DNA from: Frankiales bacterium
GTDB lineage: Bacteria > Actinomycetota > Actinomycetes > Mycobacteriales > SCTD01
DNA: 7,297 nt
Assembly: GCA_025965735.1 (NCBI GenBank)
Contig: JAOPWK010000216.1
Location: forward strand, 1-7,297
Direction of reading: 5' to 3'
The position numbers and the translations under genes were made by a program. The stretch's first letter is position 1; every line of letters begins with the position of its first letter. Positions 1 through 5,613 of this stretch are shown here, piece by piece. A model generated the notes under the pieces. That model saw only the letters and a program-made list of their open reading frames with translations. It had not been told where the DNA came from and did no database searches.

Positions 1-564
1 AAGGCCGACATCTGCCGGAGCATGGGCGCCGAGCACGTGATCGACCGCAGCGCCGAGGGCTACACGTTCTGGAAGGACGAGCACAACCAGGACCCCAAGG
101 AGTGGCAGCGCTTCGGCAAGAAGATCCGCTCCCTCACCGGCGGCGAGGACATCGACATCGTCTTCGAGCACCCGGGCCGCGAGACCTTCGGCGCGTCGGT
201 CTACGTCACCCGCAAGGGCGGCGTCATCACCACCTGCGCGTCGACGAGCGGCTACATGCACCAGTACGACAACCGCTACCTCTGGATGAACCTCAAGCGG
301 ATCGTGTCCTCGCACTTCGCCAACTACCGCGAGAGCTGGGAGGCCAACCGGCTCATCGCGAAGGGCAAGATCCACCCGACGCTGTCCAAGACGTACGCGC
401 TGGAGGACACCGGCCAGGCGGCGCTGGACGTGCACAAGAACCTGCACCAGGGCAAGGTCGGCGTGCTCTGCCTGGCTCCGGAGGAGGGCTTGGGCGTGGA
501 GCCCGAGGCGCAGGAGTTCCGGGCCAAGCACCTCGACGCGATCAACCGGTTCCGCAACGTCTGA
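1..564 (+). CDS. ccr: Crotonyl-CoA carboxylase/reductase, C-terminal part (5' truncated by window edge)
   Basis: This is the last 187 residues of an enzyme of the MDR/zinc-free alcohol dehydrogenase superfamily, about 450 aa when complete. It reduces crotonyl-CoA with NADPH while fixing CO2 to give ethylmalonyl-CoA, in the cytosol. The product feeds the ethylmalonyl-CoA pathway or supplies polyketide extender units. The recognisable stretches are FEHPGRETFGASVYV, KGGVITTCASTSGY, NRYLWMNLKRI and SSHFANYRESWEANRL, all highly characteristic of Ccr rather than of simple enoyl reductases. The His in SSHFANY (codon 313-315) corresponds, from family knowledge, to the conserved active-site His that helps hold CO2. 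The end of the Rossmann domain and the C-terminal return to the catalytic domain are present; the cofactor glycine motif lies upstream of the window. The reading frame is open from base 1 and stops at TGA 562-564, followed 11 nt later by a strong hairpin. Nothing suggests decay. Confidence 0.95.
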   Translation, partial: KADICRSMGAEHVIDRSAEGYTFWKDEHNQDPKEWQRFGKKIRSLTGGEDIDIVFEHPGRETFGASVYVTRKGGVITTCASTSGYMHQYDNRYLWMNLKRIVSSHFANYRESWEANRLIAKGKIHPTLSKTYALEDTGQAALDVHKNLHQGKVGVLCLAPEEGLGVEPEAQEFRAKHLDAINRFRNV

Positions 565-575
565 CCGACCCCGTT

Positions 576-613
576 GACGACGCCCCCGCAGCCCTTGCTG
601 CGGGGGCGTCGTC
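576..613 (+). terminator. Strong intrinsic-type terminator hairpin after ccr
   Basis: A 17-bp perfect stem (576-592 pairs with 597-613) closes on a 4-nt CCTT loop and starts 11 nt after the ccr stop. No U-tract follows, which is common for actinobacterial terminators. It separates ccr from the next transcription unit. Confidence 0.88.
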
Positions 614-630
614 GTTGCGGCGCGGCAACG
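613..630. repeat. Small inverted repeat between the ccr terminator and the divIVA-like gene
   Basis: CGTTGC (613-618) and GCAACG (625-630) form a 6-bp perfect inverted repeat around GGCGCG. It shares its first base with the end of the terminator and lies 35 bp before the next start codon. It could be a second terminator hairpin or an operator; the sequence does not decide. Confidence 0.4.
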
Positions 631-652
631 CGTCGGGGCCTGGATCCGGTGG

Positions 653-658
653 TAGGAC
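653..658 (+). promoter_or_regulatory. Candidate -10 element (TAGGAC) for a leaderless or near-leaderless divIVA-like transcript
   Basis: TAGGAC at 653-658 ends 7 nt before the ATG at 666, the spacing expected if transcription starts at or next to the start codon. It lacks the usual final T of TANNNT, and no good -35 box sits 17-18 nt upstream. The same G-rich stretch (AGGACAGGGG) could instead be a poor ribosome binding site, so this is tentative. Confidence 0.25.
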
Positions 659-665
659 AGGGGCC

Positions 666-1502
666 ATGAACGACACCACTGACGAGCTGGTCCCGCTGCA
701 GGAGAACTCCGAGGCCACCGGGTTCGACGTGGTGCTGCGCGGCTACGACCGCCGGCAGGTCGACGACTACCTGGACCGCGTCGAGGTCGCCCTCACCGAG
801 GCCGACGAGCGGCACGCGCAGGACGCCCAGCGCATCAGCTCCCTCGAGCAGCAGGTGGCCGCGGTGCAGCAGGACATGGCGGCACTGGAGCGCCGCGCGG
901 CCGGCCAGCCCGAGCCGGCGTCGCTGCTCACGGCTCGCCTGGCCGAGATGCTGCGGCTGGCCGAGGAGGAGGCCGTGGCTCTGCGCGAGGAGGCCCGCGG
1001 GGAGGCCGACCGTCTGATCGCGGTCGCCAAGCAGCAGGCCGCCCGCGAGAGCGGCGAGCGCGACGCGGCGCTGCGCAAGCGCGAGCAGGAGGTCAGCAAG
1101 GCGGCCGACGCCGCCGAGGCGGCGACCCTGCAGGCGCAGAAGGACGCAGAAGCCCTGCGCACCAAGGCGCAGTCGGATGCGGACGCGCAGCGCCAGGCGG
1201 CCGAGCAGGAGGCCCGCACCGTCCGCACCGACGCCCGTCGCGACGCCGACAAGGTCGTCGAGCAGGCCCGGCACGACGTGCAGGCCATGCACGAGCAGGC
1301 CCGCGCAGAAGCCGCCGCCGTCACGGCCGAGGCGCGCCGGCAGGTCGAGGAGCTGGCGGCGCAGCGCGACGCCATCGCGATGCAGCTGCAGACCCTGCGT
1401 GACGCCGTCGCCGCGGCGGTCGCGCCGCTCAACGGCGCGATGTCCACCGCACCGCAGCGGGCACCGTCGGCAGGCGGAAGCGCCCCTGTGGCTCGTGACT
1501 GA
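666..1502 (+). CDS. DivIVA-domain coiled-coil protein (FilP/Wag31-like polar or cytoskeletal scaffold)
   Basis: A 278-aa protein. Residues about 19-40 carry the DivIVA-type N-terminal signature (GFDVVLRGYDRRQVDDYLDRV), which in this family binds curved membrane at poles or septa. Residues about 40-255 are almost unbroken Ala/Glu/Arg/Gln-rich coiled coil with repeated EAR/DAR/QAR segments and very few helix breakers apart from GQPEPAS near residue 80. The C-terminus (AAVAPLNGAMSTAPQRAPSAGG) becomes Pro/Ala-rich and disordered. The composition resembles actinobacterial intermediate-filament-like or DivIVA-like proteins, so the likely role is a cytosolic scaffold for apical growth or division. 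Because canonical wag31 normally sits in the ftsZ/sepF cluster, I read this as a paralogue. The start ATG 666 is chosen because the signature begins just after it; the open frame upstream runs through ccr and the terminator. Its stop overlaps the next gene's start by 8 nt, so the two are probably co-translated. Confidence 0.85.
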   Translation: MNDTTDELVPLQENSEATGFDVVLRGYDRRQVDDYLDRVEVALTEADERHAQDAQRISSLEQQVAAVQQDMAALERRAAGQPEPASLLTARLAEMLRLAEEEAVALREEARGEADRLIAVAKQQAARESGERDAALRKREQEVSKAADAAEAATLQAQKDAEALRTKAQSDADAQRQAAEQEARTVRTDARRDADKVVEQARHDVQAMHEQARAEAAAVTAEARRQVEELAAQRDAIAMQLQTLRDAVAAAVAPLNGAMSTAPQRAPSAGGSAPVARD

Positions 1503-2844
1503 CGACGCTCCGGGCTCCCCGGTGGAGCCCGACCTCGAGCGGCAGGTCGAGCAGGTCGTCGAGGAGCAGGTCCGCGAGGTCGAGGAGAGCGTCGAGGAGC
1601 AGGTCGAGCAGGCCGAGCGCGCCCGTGCGGGCGCCGTCGACGCGGAAGCCGGTGCCCAGCAGGCGGAGGCGGGCGCCGTCGCCGCCGGGCAGGCCGCCAT
1701 CGACGCGGTCCAGCTGGTGGTCCCGGCCGACGACCCGGTGCTCGACACGGCGGCCCGCGAGATCGAGGCGCAGGTCGACGAGGACAACCCCTATGGCGTG
1801 CCGGGTCGACCGATCGCGGCGCGCTCGCCCTTCCGGATCGCCTTCACCGCCGCGCTCGGCGTGGCCGTGGCCTACGGCCTCGTGACGGCCCTCATCGCGG
1901 TGCAGGGGGTGCTCCTGCTGCTGCTGACGGCGGCCTTCCTGGCCATCGGGCTGAACCCCGCGGTGGAGGCCCTGGAGCGGCGGCACATGAGGCGGGGCTT
2001 CGCCGTGGGGCTGGTGCTGCTGGCCGTGCTGACCTTCTTCACCGGGTTCGGCTTTGCGGTCGTCCCGCCGATCGTGGACCAGGCGCAGGAGTTCGTGGAG
2101 CAGGGCGCCCCTGCCTTCCTCGAGCAGCTGCAGGAGAGCGAGCGGGTGGCCGAGCTCGACCAGCGCTTCGGCCTGCTGGACCGGGCCGAGCGGATGCTCG
2201 AGGACCCCGAGCGGCTCGGCGTCAGCGCGGCGGGCGGCGTGCTGGGGGTCGGCAAGGTCGTCTTCGGCGCCTTCGCCAGCACTCTCACCGTGCTCATCGT
2301 GACGCTCTACTTCCTGGCGAACCTGCCGAGCATCAAGGCGCACGCCTACCGCCTCGTCCCGCGCACGCGGCGCGCCCGCGTTGGCCTGCTGACCGACGAG
2401 ATCCTCTCCCGCGTAGGCGGGTACGTGGCCGGCGCCGTCTCGATCGCGGGCCTTGCCGCGTTCACGACGTTCCTGCTGCTGCGCATGCTGAGCGTCGACT
2501 ACGCCGTCGCGTTGTCCATGCTGGTCTTCCTGACCGGGCTGATCCCGCTCATCGGCGCGACGATCGGCGCCTTCTTCGTCGTGATCGTCGCGCTGTTCAC
2601 GTCGGTCAAGGCCGGCGTCATCGTCGCGGTCTGGTATCTCGTCTACCAGCAGGTCGAGAACTACCTGCTCTACCCGCGCATCATGCAGCGGTCCGTGAAC
2701 GTGTCGCCGGCGGCGACCGTCGTGGCCGTGCTCGTCGGCGGCTCGCTGCTGGGGGTGCTCGGCGCGCTGCTGGCCATCCCCATCGCCGCCGCCGTGCAGC
2801 TCGTCGTAGACGAGGTCGTCGCGCCGCGGCAGGACCACCTCTAG
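1495..2844 (+). CDS. AI-2E/PerM (YdiK) family membrane permease with an N-terminal acidic coiled-coil extension
   Basis: A 449-aa protein with two parts. Residues about 12-100 are soluble, acidic and Glu/Gln/Val-rich, including an 11-residue repeat (VEEQVREVEES at 22-32, VEEQVEQAERA at 33-43), so probably coiled coil. Residues about 112-445 form a typical PerM-family membrane domain: hydrophobic segments near 115-150 and 168-192, a soluble linker at about 193-250, then further segments. Family marks are LNPAVEALERRHMRRG, VGGYVAGAVSIAG, GLIPLIGATIG (from 348) and YQQVENYLLYPRIM (384-397). Members export small molecules (AI-2 in E. coli TqsA) or act as Na+/H+ antiporters; the substrate here is unknown. 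The GTG at 1495 overlaps the preceding gene's stop by 8 nt (GTGACTGA). A second in-frame GTG at 1522 is possible but has no better ribosome binding site. The N-terminal extension beside a coiled-coil neighbour suggests the two proteins interact. That is inference. Confidence 0.87.
   Translation: MTDDAPGSPVEPDLERQVEQVVEEQVREVEESVEEQVEQAERARAGAVDAEAGAQQAEAGAVAAGQAAIDAVQLVVPADDPVLDTAAREIEAQVDEDNPYGVPGRPIAARSPFRIAFTAALGVAVAYGLVTALIAVQGVLLLLLTAAFLAIGLNPAVEALERRHMRRGFAVGLVLLAVLTFFTGFGFAVVPPIVDQAQEFVEQGAPAFLEQLQESERVAELDQRFGLLDRAERMLEDPERLGVSAAGGVLGVGKVVFGAFASTLTVLIVTLYFLANLPSIKAHAYRLVPRTRRARVGLLTDEILSRVGGYVAGAVSIAGLAAFTTFLLLRMLSVDYAVALSMLVFLTGLIPLIGATIGAFFVVIVALFTSVKAGVIVAVWYLVYQQVENYLLYPRIMQRSVNVSPAATVVAVLVGGSLLGVLGALLAIPIAAAVQLVVDEVVAPRQDHL
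1558..1605 (+). repeat. Direct repeat encoding an 11-residue coiled-coil unit
   Basis: The 15-mer GTCGAGGAGCAGGTC occurs at 1558-1572 and again at 1591-1605, offset by 33 nt (11 codons). It encodes VEEQV twice in the permease N-terminal extension. An 11-residue period is typical of right-handed or hendecad coiled coils and points to growth by internal duplication. Confidence 0.6.
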
Positions 2845-2882
2845 CGGCTCGCAAGTAGCCGCACGGTGAGACGTGGCTCACC
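2844..2882 (+). terminator. Two tandem hairpins after the permease gene
   Basis: Hairpin 1 is GCGGCT (2844-2849) with AGCCGC (2857-2862), 7-nt loop, and begins on the last base of the TAG stop. Hairpin 2 is GGTGAG (2865-2870) with CTCACC (2877-2882), 6-nt loop. Both stems are perfect 6-mers. They are short for a terminator individually, but their tandem position right after the stop makes that the best reading. Hairpin 2 could alternatively be an operator for the downstream surface-protein gene. Confidence 0.45.
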
Positions 2883-2964
2883 TCGACCAGAATGCCTGTT
2901 TCACCCCCTGTTGTCCTGGCAACACAGAGCGTCACGACGACCGGCGCCTGCCGGTTCCCGCTCC
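2883..2964 (+). promoter_or_regulatory. Leader/promoter region of the LPXTG gene with two small hairpins
   Basis: About 80 nt of non-coding DNA. It holds TGTTG (2909-2913)/CAACA (2920-2924) with a 6-nt loop and ACCGGC (2940-2945)/GCCGGT (2950-2955) with a GCCT loop, the second ending 9 nt before the ribosome binding site. I see no convincing -35/-10 pair and no recognised riboswitch. The promoter is assumed to lie here because the preceding hairpins appear to end the upstream unit. Confidence 0.35.
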
Positions 2965-2970
2965 GGAGGT
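2965..2970 (+). promoter_or_regulatory. Shine-Dalgarno GGAGGT that fixes the start of the LPXTG protein
   Basis: GGAGGT at 2965-2970 lies 4 nt before GTG 2975, the best ribosome binding site in the window. It selects GTG 2975 over the upstream in-frame GTG 2873, which sits inside a hairpin and would place 34 unrelated residues before the signal peptide. Confidence 0.85.
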
Positions 2971-2974
2971 CCCC

Positions 2975-4045
2975 GTGCCCGCTCCCACCGCCCGTCGCCT
3001 CGTCACCGCGGGCAGCCTGTCGCTCGCCCTGGCCCTCGCGGCCCCGGCTGCGGCCTTTGCCGGTCCCGGCGACGGTCCCGGCGACGGCCCCGGCGAGAAC
3101 GGCAAGGGCGGCGGGAAGCCCTCCCCCACGGCCACGAGCACGGCCTCGCCCGCGCCGGCCCAGCAGAGCGGCTCGTCGTCGGGCAAGGGCAACGGCACCT
3201 CAAACGGCAAGGGCAACGGGTCTGGGGCGAAGGGCTCACAGGGCGGCGGATCCCAGGACGCTGCCAAGGACAAGAAGAAGGCGAGCTCGCCGGCCGACCG
3301 CGCCAAGGGCGGAGACCCGCGCGGCAACAACGGCACCGTGAAGATCGATGGCGAGGCCTTCGACGACGGCCGCGGCAACGAGCCGCACGTCGGCTGCACC
3401 TTCCAGGTCGACTTCTACGGCTTCGACGCAGGCGACACCGCGAGCATCACCTTCACCGGCCATGCCCCGACCGGCGGCGGCCTGCTGCACAGCGAGGTCA
3501 AGGCACCCATCAGCGACGACGCCGCCGGCGGCGGGCAGGACCGGGACGCCACGCTGACCTACTCGGTGGACAAGCAGCTGAGCGAGCTGCTGCAGGTCGC
3601 CTCGCACCCGAAGCAGGGCTGGCACGTCAAGCTCGCTGTGGACGTGGACAGCGCCCCCGGCGGCGCCAAGCAGAAGGTCTTCTGGATCACGTGCGACCAG
3701 CCGACCACCGTGGGCGGCACCACGGACGCGCCGGCCACGGGTGGTGGCGGCACGACGACCACCGCCCCCGTCGTGGACAAGGCACCGCTCGAGCGCACGC
3801 TCGGCTCCGGCACCGCGACCGTGACCGGCAGCGGTGTCGCCGGCGAGGCCCTGACCGGCAGCACCACCGGGGCCGCCAGCGGCGCCGGCACCGTGTCCGC
3901 CCGCAGCTCCGCCCGGCCGTCCGTCCTCCCGTTCACCGGCACCGAGGGGCTGGCGTACCTGCTCGCCCTCGGCGCCTCCGCCGTCAGCGTCGGCACGCTC
4001 GCGCAGCGGCTGGGTCGCCGTCGCGCGGTGACGCCGGAGGCCTAG
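2975..4045 (+). CDS. LPXTG-anchored secreted surface protein with a conserved two-Cys domain
   Basis: A 356-aa exported protein. Residues 1-29 are a Sec signal peptide: Arg7-Arg8, a hydrophobic Leu/Ala core, and probable cleavage after AFA29. Residues 30-117 are low-complexity Gly/Pro/Asn/Ser/Lys with GPGD and GKGNG repeats, probably flexible. Residues 118 to about 242 (NNGTVKID to CDQP) form the only folded-looking part, with alternating beta-like stretches and the landmarks EPHVGCTFQVDFYGFD, HVKLAVDV and KVFWITC. Cys141 and Cys240, the only cysteines of the mature protein, could form a disulfide. I recall similar segments in other actinobacterial LPXTG proteins but know no assigned function. 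Residues about 243-317 are Thr/Gly/Ala-rich wall spacer. LPFTG at 318-322, a hydrophobic segment and the tail GRRRAVTPEA make a complete class-A-like sorting signal, so a sortase should link it to peptidoglycan; none is in the window. The gene is probably monocistronic and its stop overlaps that of the convergent hydrolase. Confidence 0.88.
   Translation: MPAPTARRLVTAGSLSLALALAAPAAAFAGPGDGPGDGPGENGKGGGKPSPTATSTASPAPAQQSGSSSGKGNGTSNGKGNGSGAKGSQGGGSQDAAKDKKKASSPADRAKGGDPRGNNGTVKIDGEAFDDGRGNEPHVGCTFQVDFYGFDAGDTASITFTGHAPTGGGLLHSEVKAPISDDAAGGGQDRDATLTYSVDKQLSELLQVASHPKQGWHVKLAVDVDSAPGGAKQKVFWITCDQPTTVGGTTDAPATGGGGTTTTAPVVDKAPLERTLGSGTATVTGSGVAGEALTGSTTGAASGAGTVSARSSARPSVLPFTGTEGLAYLLALGASAVSVGTLAQRLGRRRAVTPEA
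3062..3097 (+). repeat. Tandem 12-bp repeat (three copies) encoding GPGD
   Basis: The unit GGTCCCGGCGAC occurs twice exactly (3062-3073, 3074-3085) and a third time with two changes (3086-3097). It encodes GPGD-GPGD-GPGE directly after the predicted signal-peptide cleavage site. Length variation by slippage would stay in frame. Confidence 0.75.
3182..3219 (+). repeat. Paired 14-bp direct repeat encoding GKGNG
   Basis: GGCAAGGGCAACGG occurs at 3182-3195 and 3206-3219, in phase (24-nt offset), in the low-complexity linker of the surface protein. A partial third relative lies near 3101. Confidence 0.6.
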
Positions 4046-4809
4046 CCCAGCTCGTCGAGGAAGGCGGTCACCGCGGCGCCGAAGGCCTCCGGGTCCTCCA
4101 CGGCGCTGAGGTGGCCGGCTTCCGGCACGACCACCAGCCGCCCCTGCGGCAGGGCGTCGGCCATCTGCTGCGCCTGCGCCACCGGCGACAGCACGTCCTG
4201 CTCCCCCACCACCACCAGCGCCGGCACCTGCGTCGCGCGCAGGACGTCGAACGAGTCCGGCCGGCCGGCCATGGCGCGGGACGCCCAGGCGACGGTGGCC
4301 GGCGGCGCGGCGGCCACCAGGTCCCGCACCCGAGCGACGACGCCCAACCGGCGGTCCAGCGAGGTGCCGCCGAGCAGCGCCGGCAGCACCTGGTCGGCCA
4401 GCTGCGCCGTCCCCTCGCGCTCCGCGGCCTCCGCCGTGCGCAGCCGCCCCTCGCGCTGCTCCGCCGTGTCGGCCTGCGCCTTGGTGTCGGCCAGCAGCAG
4501 CGCGGACACCCGCCCCGGCGCGCGCCGCAGGAGCTCCATCGCGACGTAACCGCCCATGGAGAGCCCTCCGAGGGCCACCTGCTCCAGTCCGAGCCGGTCC
4601 ATCAGCGCGAGCACGTCGTCGGCGCACTCCCCCAGCGACGGCGGGTCGGCTCCGAGCGGCGAGCCGCCGAAGCCGCGCTGGTCCGGGGCGATCACCCGGC
4701 ACGGCAGCTCGAGGCCCTGCCACATCGCCGAGCTCAGCGGAAAGGCGTGCAGCAGCACGAGCGGCCGCCCCGTACCGCGCTCGGTGTGCGCGAGCTCGAC
4801 ACGGCTCAC
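4042..4809 (-). CDS. Alpha/beta hydrolase (3-oxoadipate enol-lactonase/BioH-like fold)
   Basis: A 255-aa cytosolic hydrolase with a complete catalytic triad by motif: nucleophile Ser84 in GLSMGG, acid Asp205 in VVGEQDVLSPV, and His233 in PEAGHLSAVEDPE. The early LLHAFPLSSAMW supplies the oxyanion-hole region and APDQRGFGGS is the usual strand-4 turn. A helical cap is expected at about 108-185. Length and motifs match the group that includes PcaD enol-lactonases, esterases and BioH-like enzymes; the substrate cannot be read from the sequence. The start is GTG 4809-4807, whose GTGA overlaps the TGA of the upstream SDR gene by 4 nt, so translation is probably coupled and the two enzymes may act on related substrates. 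No terminator separates it from the convergent LPXTG gene; the two stop codons share CTAG at 4042-4045. Confidence 0.87.
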   Translation of the reverse strand: MSRVELAHTERGTGRPLVLLHAFPLSSAMWQGLELPCRVIAPDQRGFGGSPLGADPPSLGECADDVLALMDRLGLEQVALGGLSMGGYVAMELLRRAPGRVSALLLADTKAQADTAEQREGRLRTAEAAEREGTAQLADQVLPALLGGTSLDRRLGVVARVRDLVAAAPPATVAWASRAMAGRPDSFDVLRATQVPALVVVGEQDVLSPVAQAQQMADALPQGRLVVVPEAGHLSAVEDPEAFGAAVTAFLDELG

Positions 4810-5561
4810 GAAGCGGTCTGGCCGCCGTCGACGACCAGCGCCTGGCCGGTCACGTAGGAGGAAGCGTCGCTGGCGAGGAACACCGTCGGCCCGACCATCT
4901 CCTCGACGGTCGCCCACCGCTTCAGGCCCTGGTTCGCGACCATCATCGCGGCCAGCTCCTCGTTGCCCCAGAGGTCCTTGTTCAGGTCGGTCTTGGTCCA
5001 GCCCGGGCACAGGGCGTTGACCCGTACGCCGTGCGGCCCCCACTCGAGCGCGAGCGTCTTGGTGAGGCTGATGACCGCCGCCTTGGACGCGCCGTAGGCA
5101 GCGAGCGTCGGCGTCGCGGTGAGGCCGGCGACCGAGGCGACGTTGACGACCGACCCGCTGCCGCGCTCGAGCATGTGCCGCCCCACGACCTGCGACAGGT
5201 GGACGATCGAGTCCACGTTCAGGCGCATCGTCTTCTCCCACCCCTTGAAGCGAAGGTCGGTGAAGGAGCCCATGAACGAGGAGCCGCCGGCGTTGTTGAC
5301 CAGCACGTCGAGGTGGCCCAGCGCAGCGACCGCCTCCTCGCCGAGCCGCACGCAGGCATCCGCGTCCGTGACGTCGGCCGGCAGCACGACAGCCTTGCGC
5401 CCCAGGGCCTCGACCTCCCCGCGCACCTCCTGCAGCAGCGCCTCGTCACGTGCGGACAGCGCCACGTCCGCGCCGGCGCGGGCCAGGCCCAGGGCCAGGG
5501 CGCGCCCGATGCCGCGGGACGCTCCGGTGACGAGGGCGGTCTTGCCGGTCAGCGCGCTCAT
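4806..5561 (-). CDS. Short-chain dehydrogenase/reductase (classical SDR)
   Basis: A 251-aa NAD(P)-dependent oxidoreductase of standard classical-SDR length. The dinucleotide motif TGASRGIG is at residues 12-19, NNAG at 89-92, and the full catalytic tetrad is visible: Asn115, Ser143, Tyr156 and Lys160 (YGASK). PGWTKTDL and the C-terminal YVTGQALVVDGGQ are typical of FabG/gluconate-5-dehydrogenase-like enzymes. Arg16 and Arg38 in or near the first two strands suggest NADPH preference, with low certainty. It likely reduces a keto group or oxidises a hydroxy group of a small or CoA-linked substrate; the exact one is unknown. The ATG at 5561 has no clear Shine-Dalgarno and lies at the edge of a GC-rich hairpin. 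The gene sits 52 nt behind the upstream hydrolase and overlaps the downstream hydrolase by 4 nt, so the three probably form one operon. Confidence 0.92.
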   Translation of the reverse strand: MSALTGKTALVTGASRGIGRALALGLARAGADVALSARDEALLQEVRGEVEALGRKAVVLPADVTDADACVRLGEEAVAALGHLDVLVNNAGGSSFMGSFTDLRFKGWEKTMRLNVDSIVHLSQVVGRHMLERGSGSVVNVASVAGLTATPTLAAYGASKAAVISLTKTLALEWGPHGVRVNALCPGWTKTDLNKDLWGNEELAAMMVANQGLKRWATVEEMVGPTVFLASDASSYVTGQALVVDGGQTAS

Positions 5562-5580
5562 GCCGGGGCCCCCGCGGCAT
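5560..5580 (-). promoter_or_regulatory. GC-rich hairpin covering the SDR start codon
   Basis: The 21-nt segment has arms 5560-5568 and 5572-5580 that pair in 8 of 9 positions around a 3-nt loop. In the mRNA the 3' arm includes the first two bases of the SDR AUG. If it folds, initiation would depend on ribosomes arriving from the upstream hydrolase or on unfolding. Regulation is inference only. Confidence 0.35.
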
Positions 5581-5613
5581 CGTGAGCGCAGCGAGCGATG
5601 TCGTGGGGTGGTC

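Noticed and set aside
574..579. TTGACG as a -35 box
   Set aside because: It overlaps the terminator stem, and the segment 17 nt downstream (GCTGCG) is not a -10 element.
102..1502. 466-codon plus-strand open frame
   Set aside because: Only 666-1502 is a real gene. The upstream part is an Arg/Pro-rich shadow of ccr in another frame and runs through the terminator.
324..1787. 487-codon minus-strand open frame
   Set aside because: Antisense to ccr, the terminator and the coiled-coil gene; low-complexity Ser/Cys/Ala then Leu/Gly/Arg composition, no recognisable domain.
1429..2838. 469-codon minus-strand open frame opposite the permease
   Set aside because: His/Asp/Arg/Gln-rich composition typical of an antisense shadow in GC-rich DNA, with no domain; the plus strand encodes a clear PerM protein.
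2883..2964. Possible c-di-AMP or other riboswitch before the exported wall protein
   Set aside because: None of the conserved elements I know of the ydaO class or other common classes is visible; only simple short hairpins.
2873..2974. Upstream GTG giving a 34-residue extension of the LPXTG protein
   Set aside because: It would bury the signal peptide, lies inside a hairpin and has no ribosome binding site; GTG 2975 has an excellent GGAGGT.
3236..4723. 495-codon minus-strand open frame
   Set aside because: Gly/Arg/Ala low-complexity shadow that overlaps both the hydrolase and the LPXTG gene.
2866..4857. 663-codon plus-strand open frame
   Set aside because: Arg/Gly/His-rich shadow spanning two oppositely oriented real genes, with no motif.
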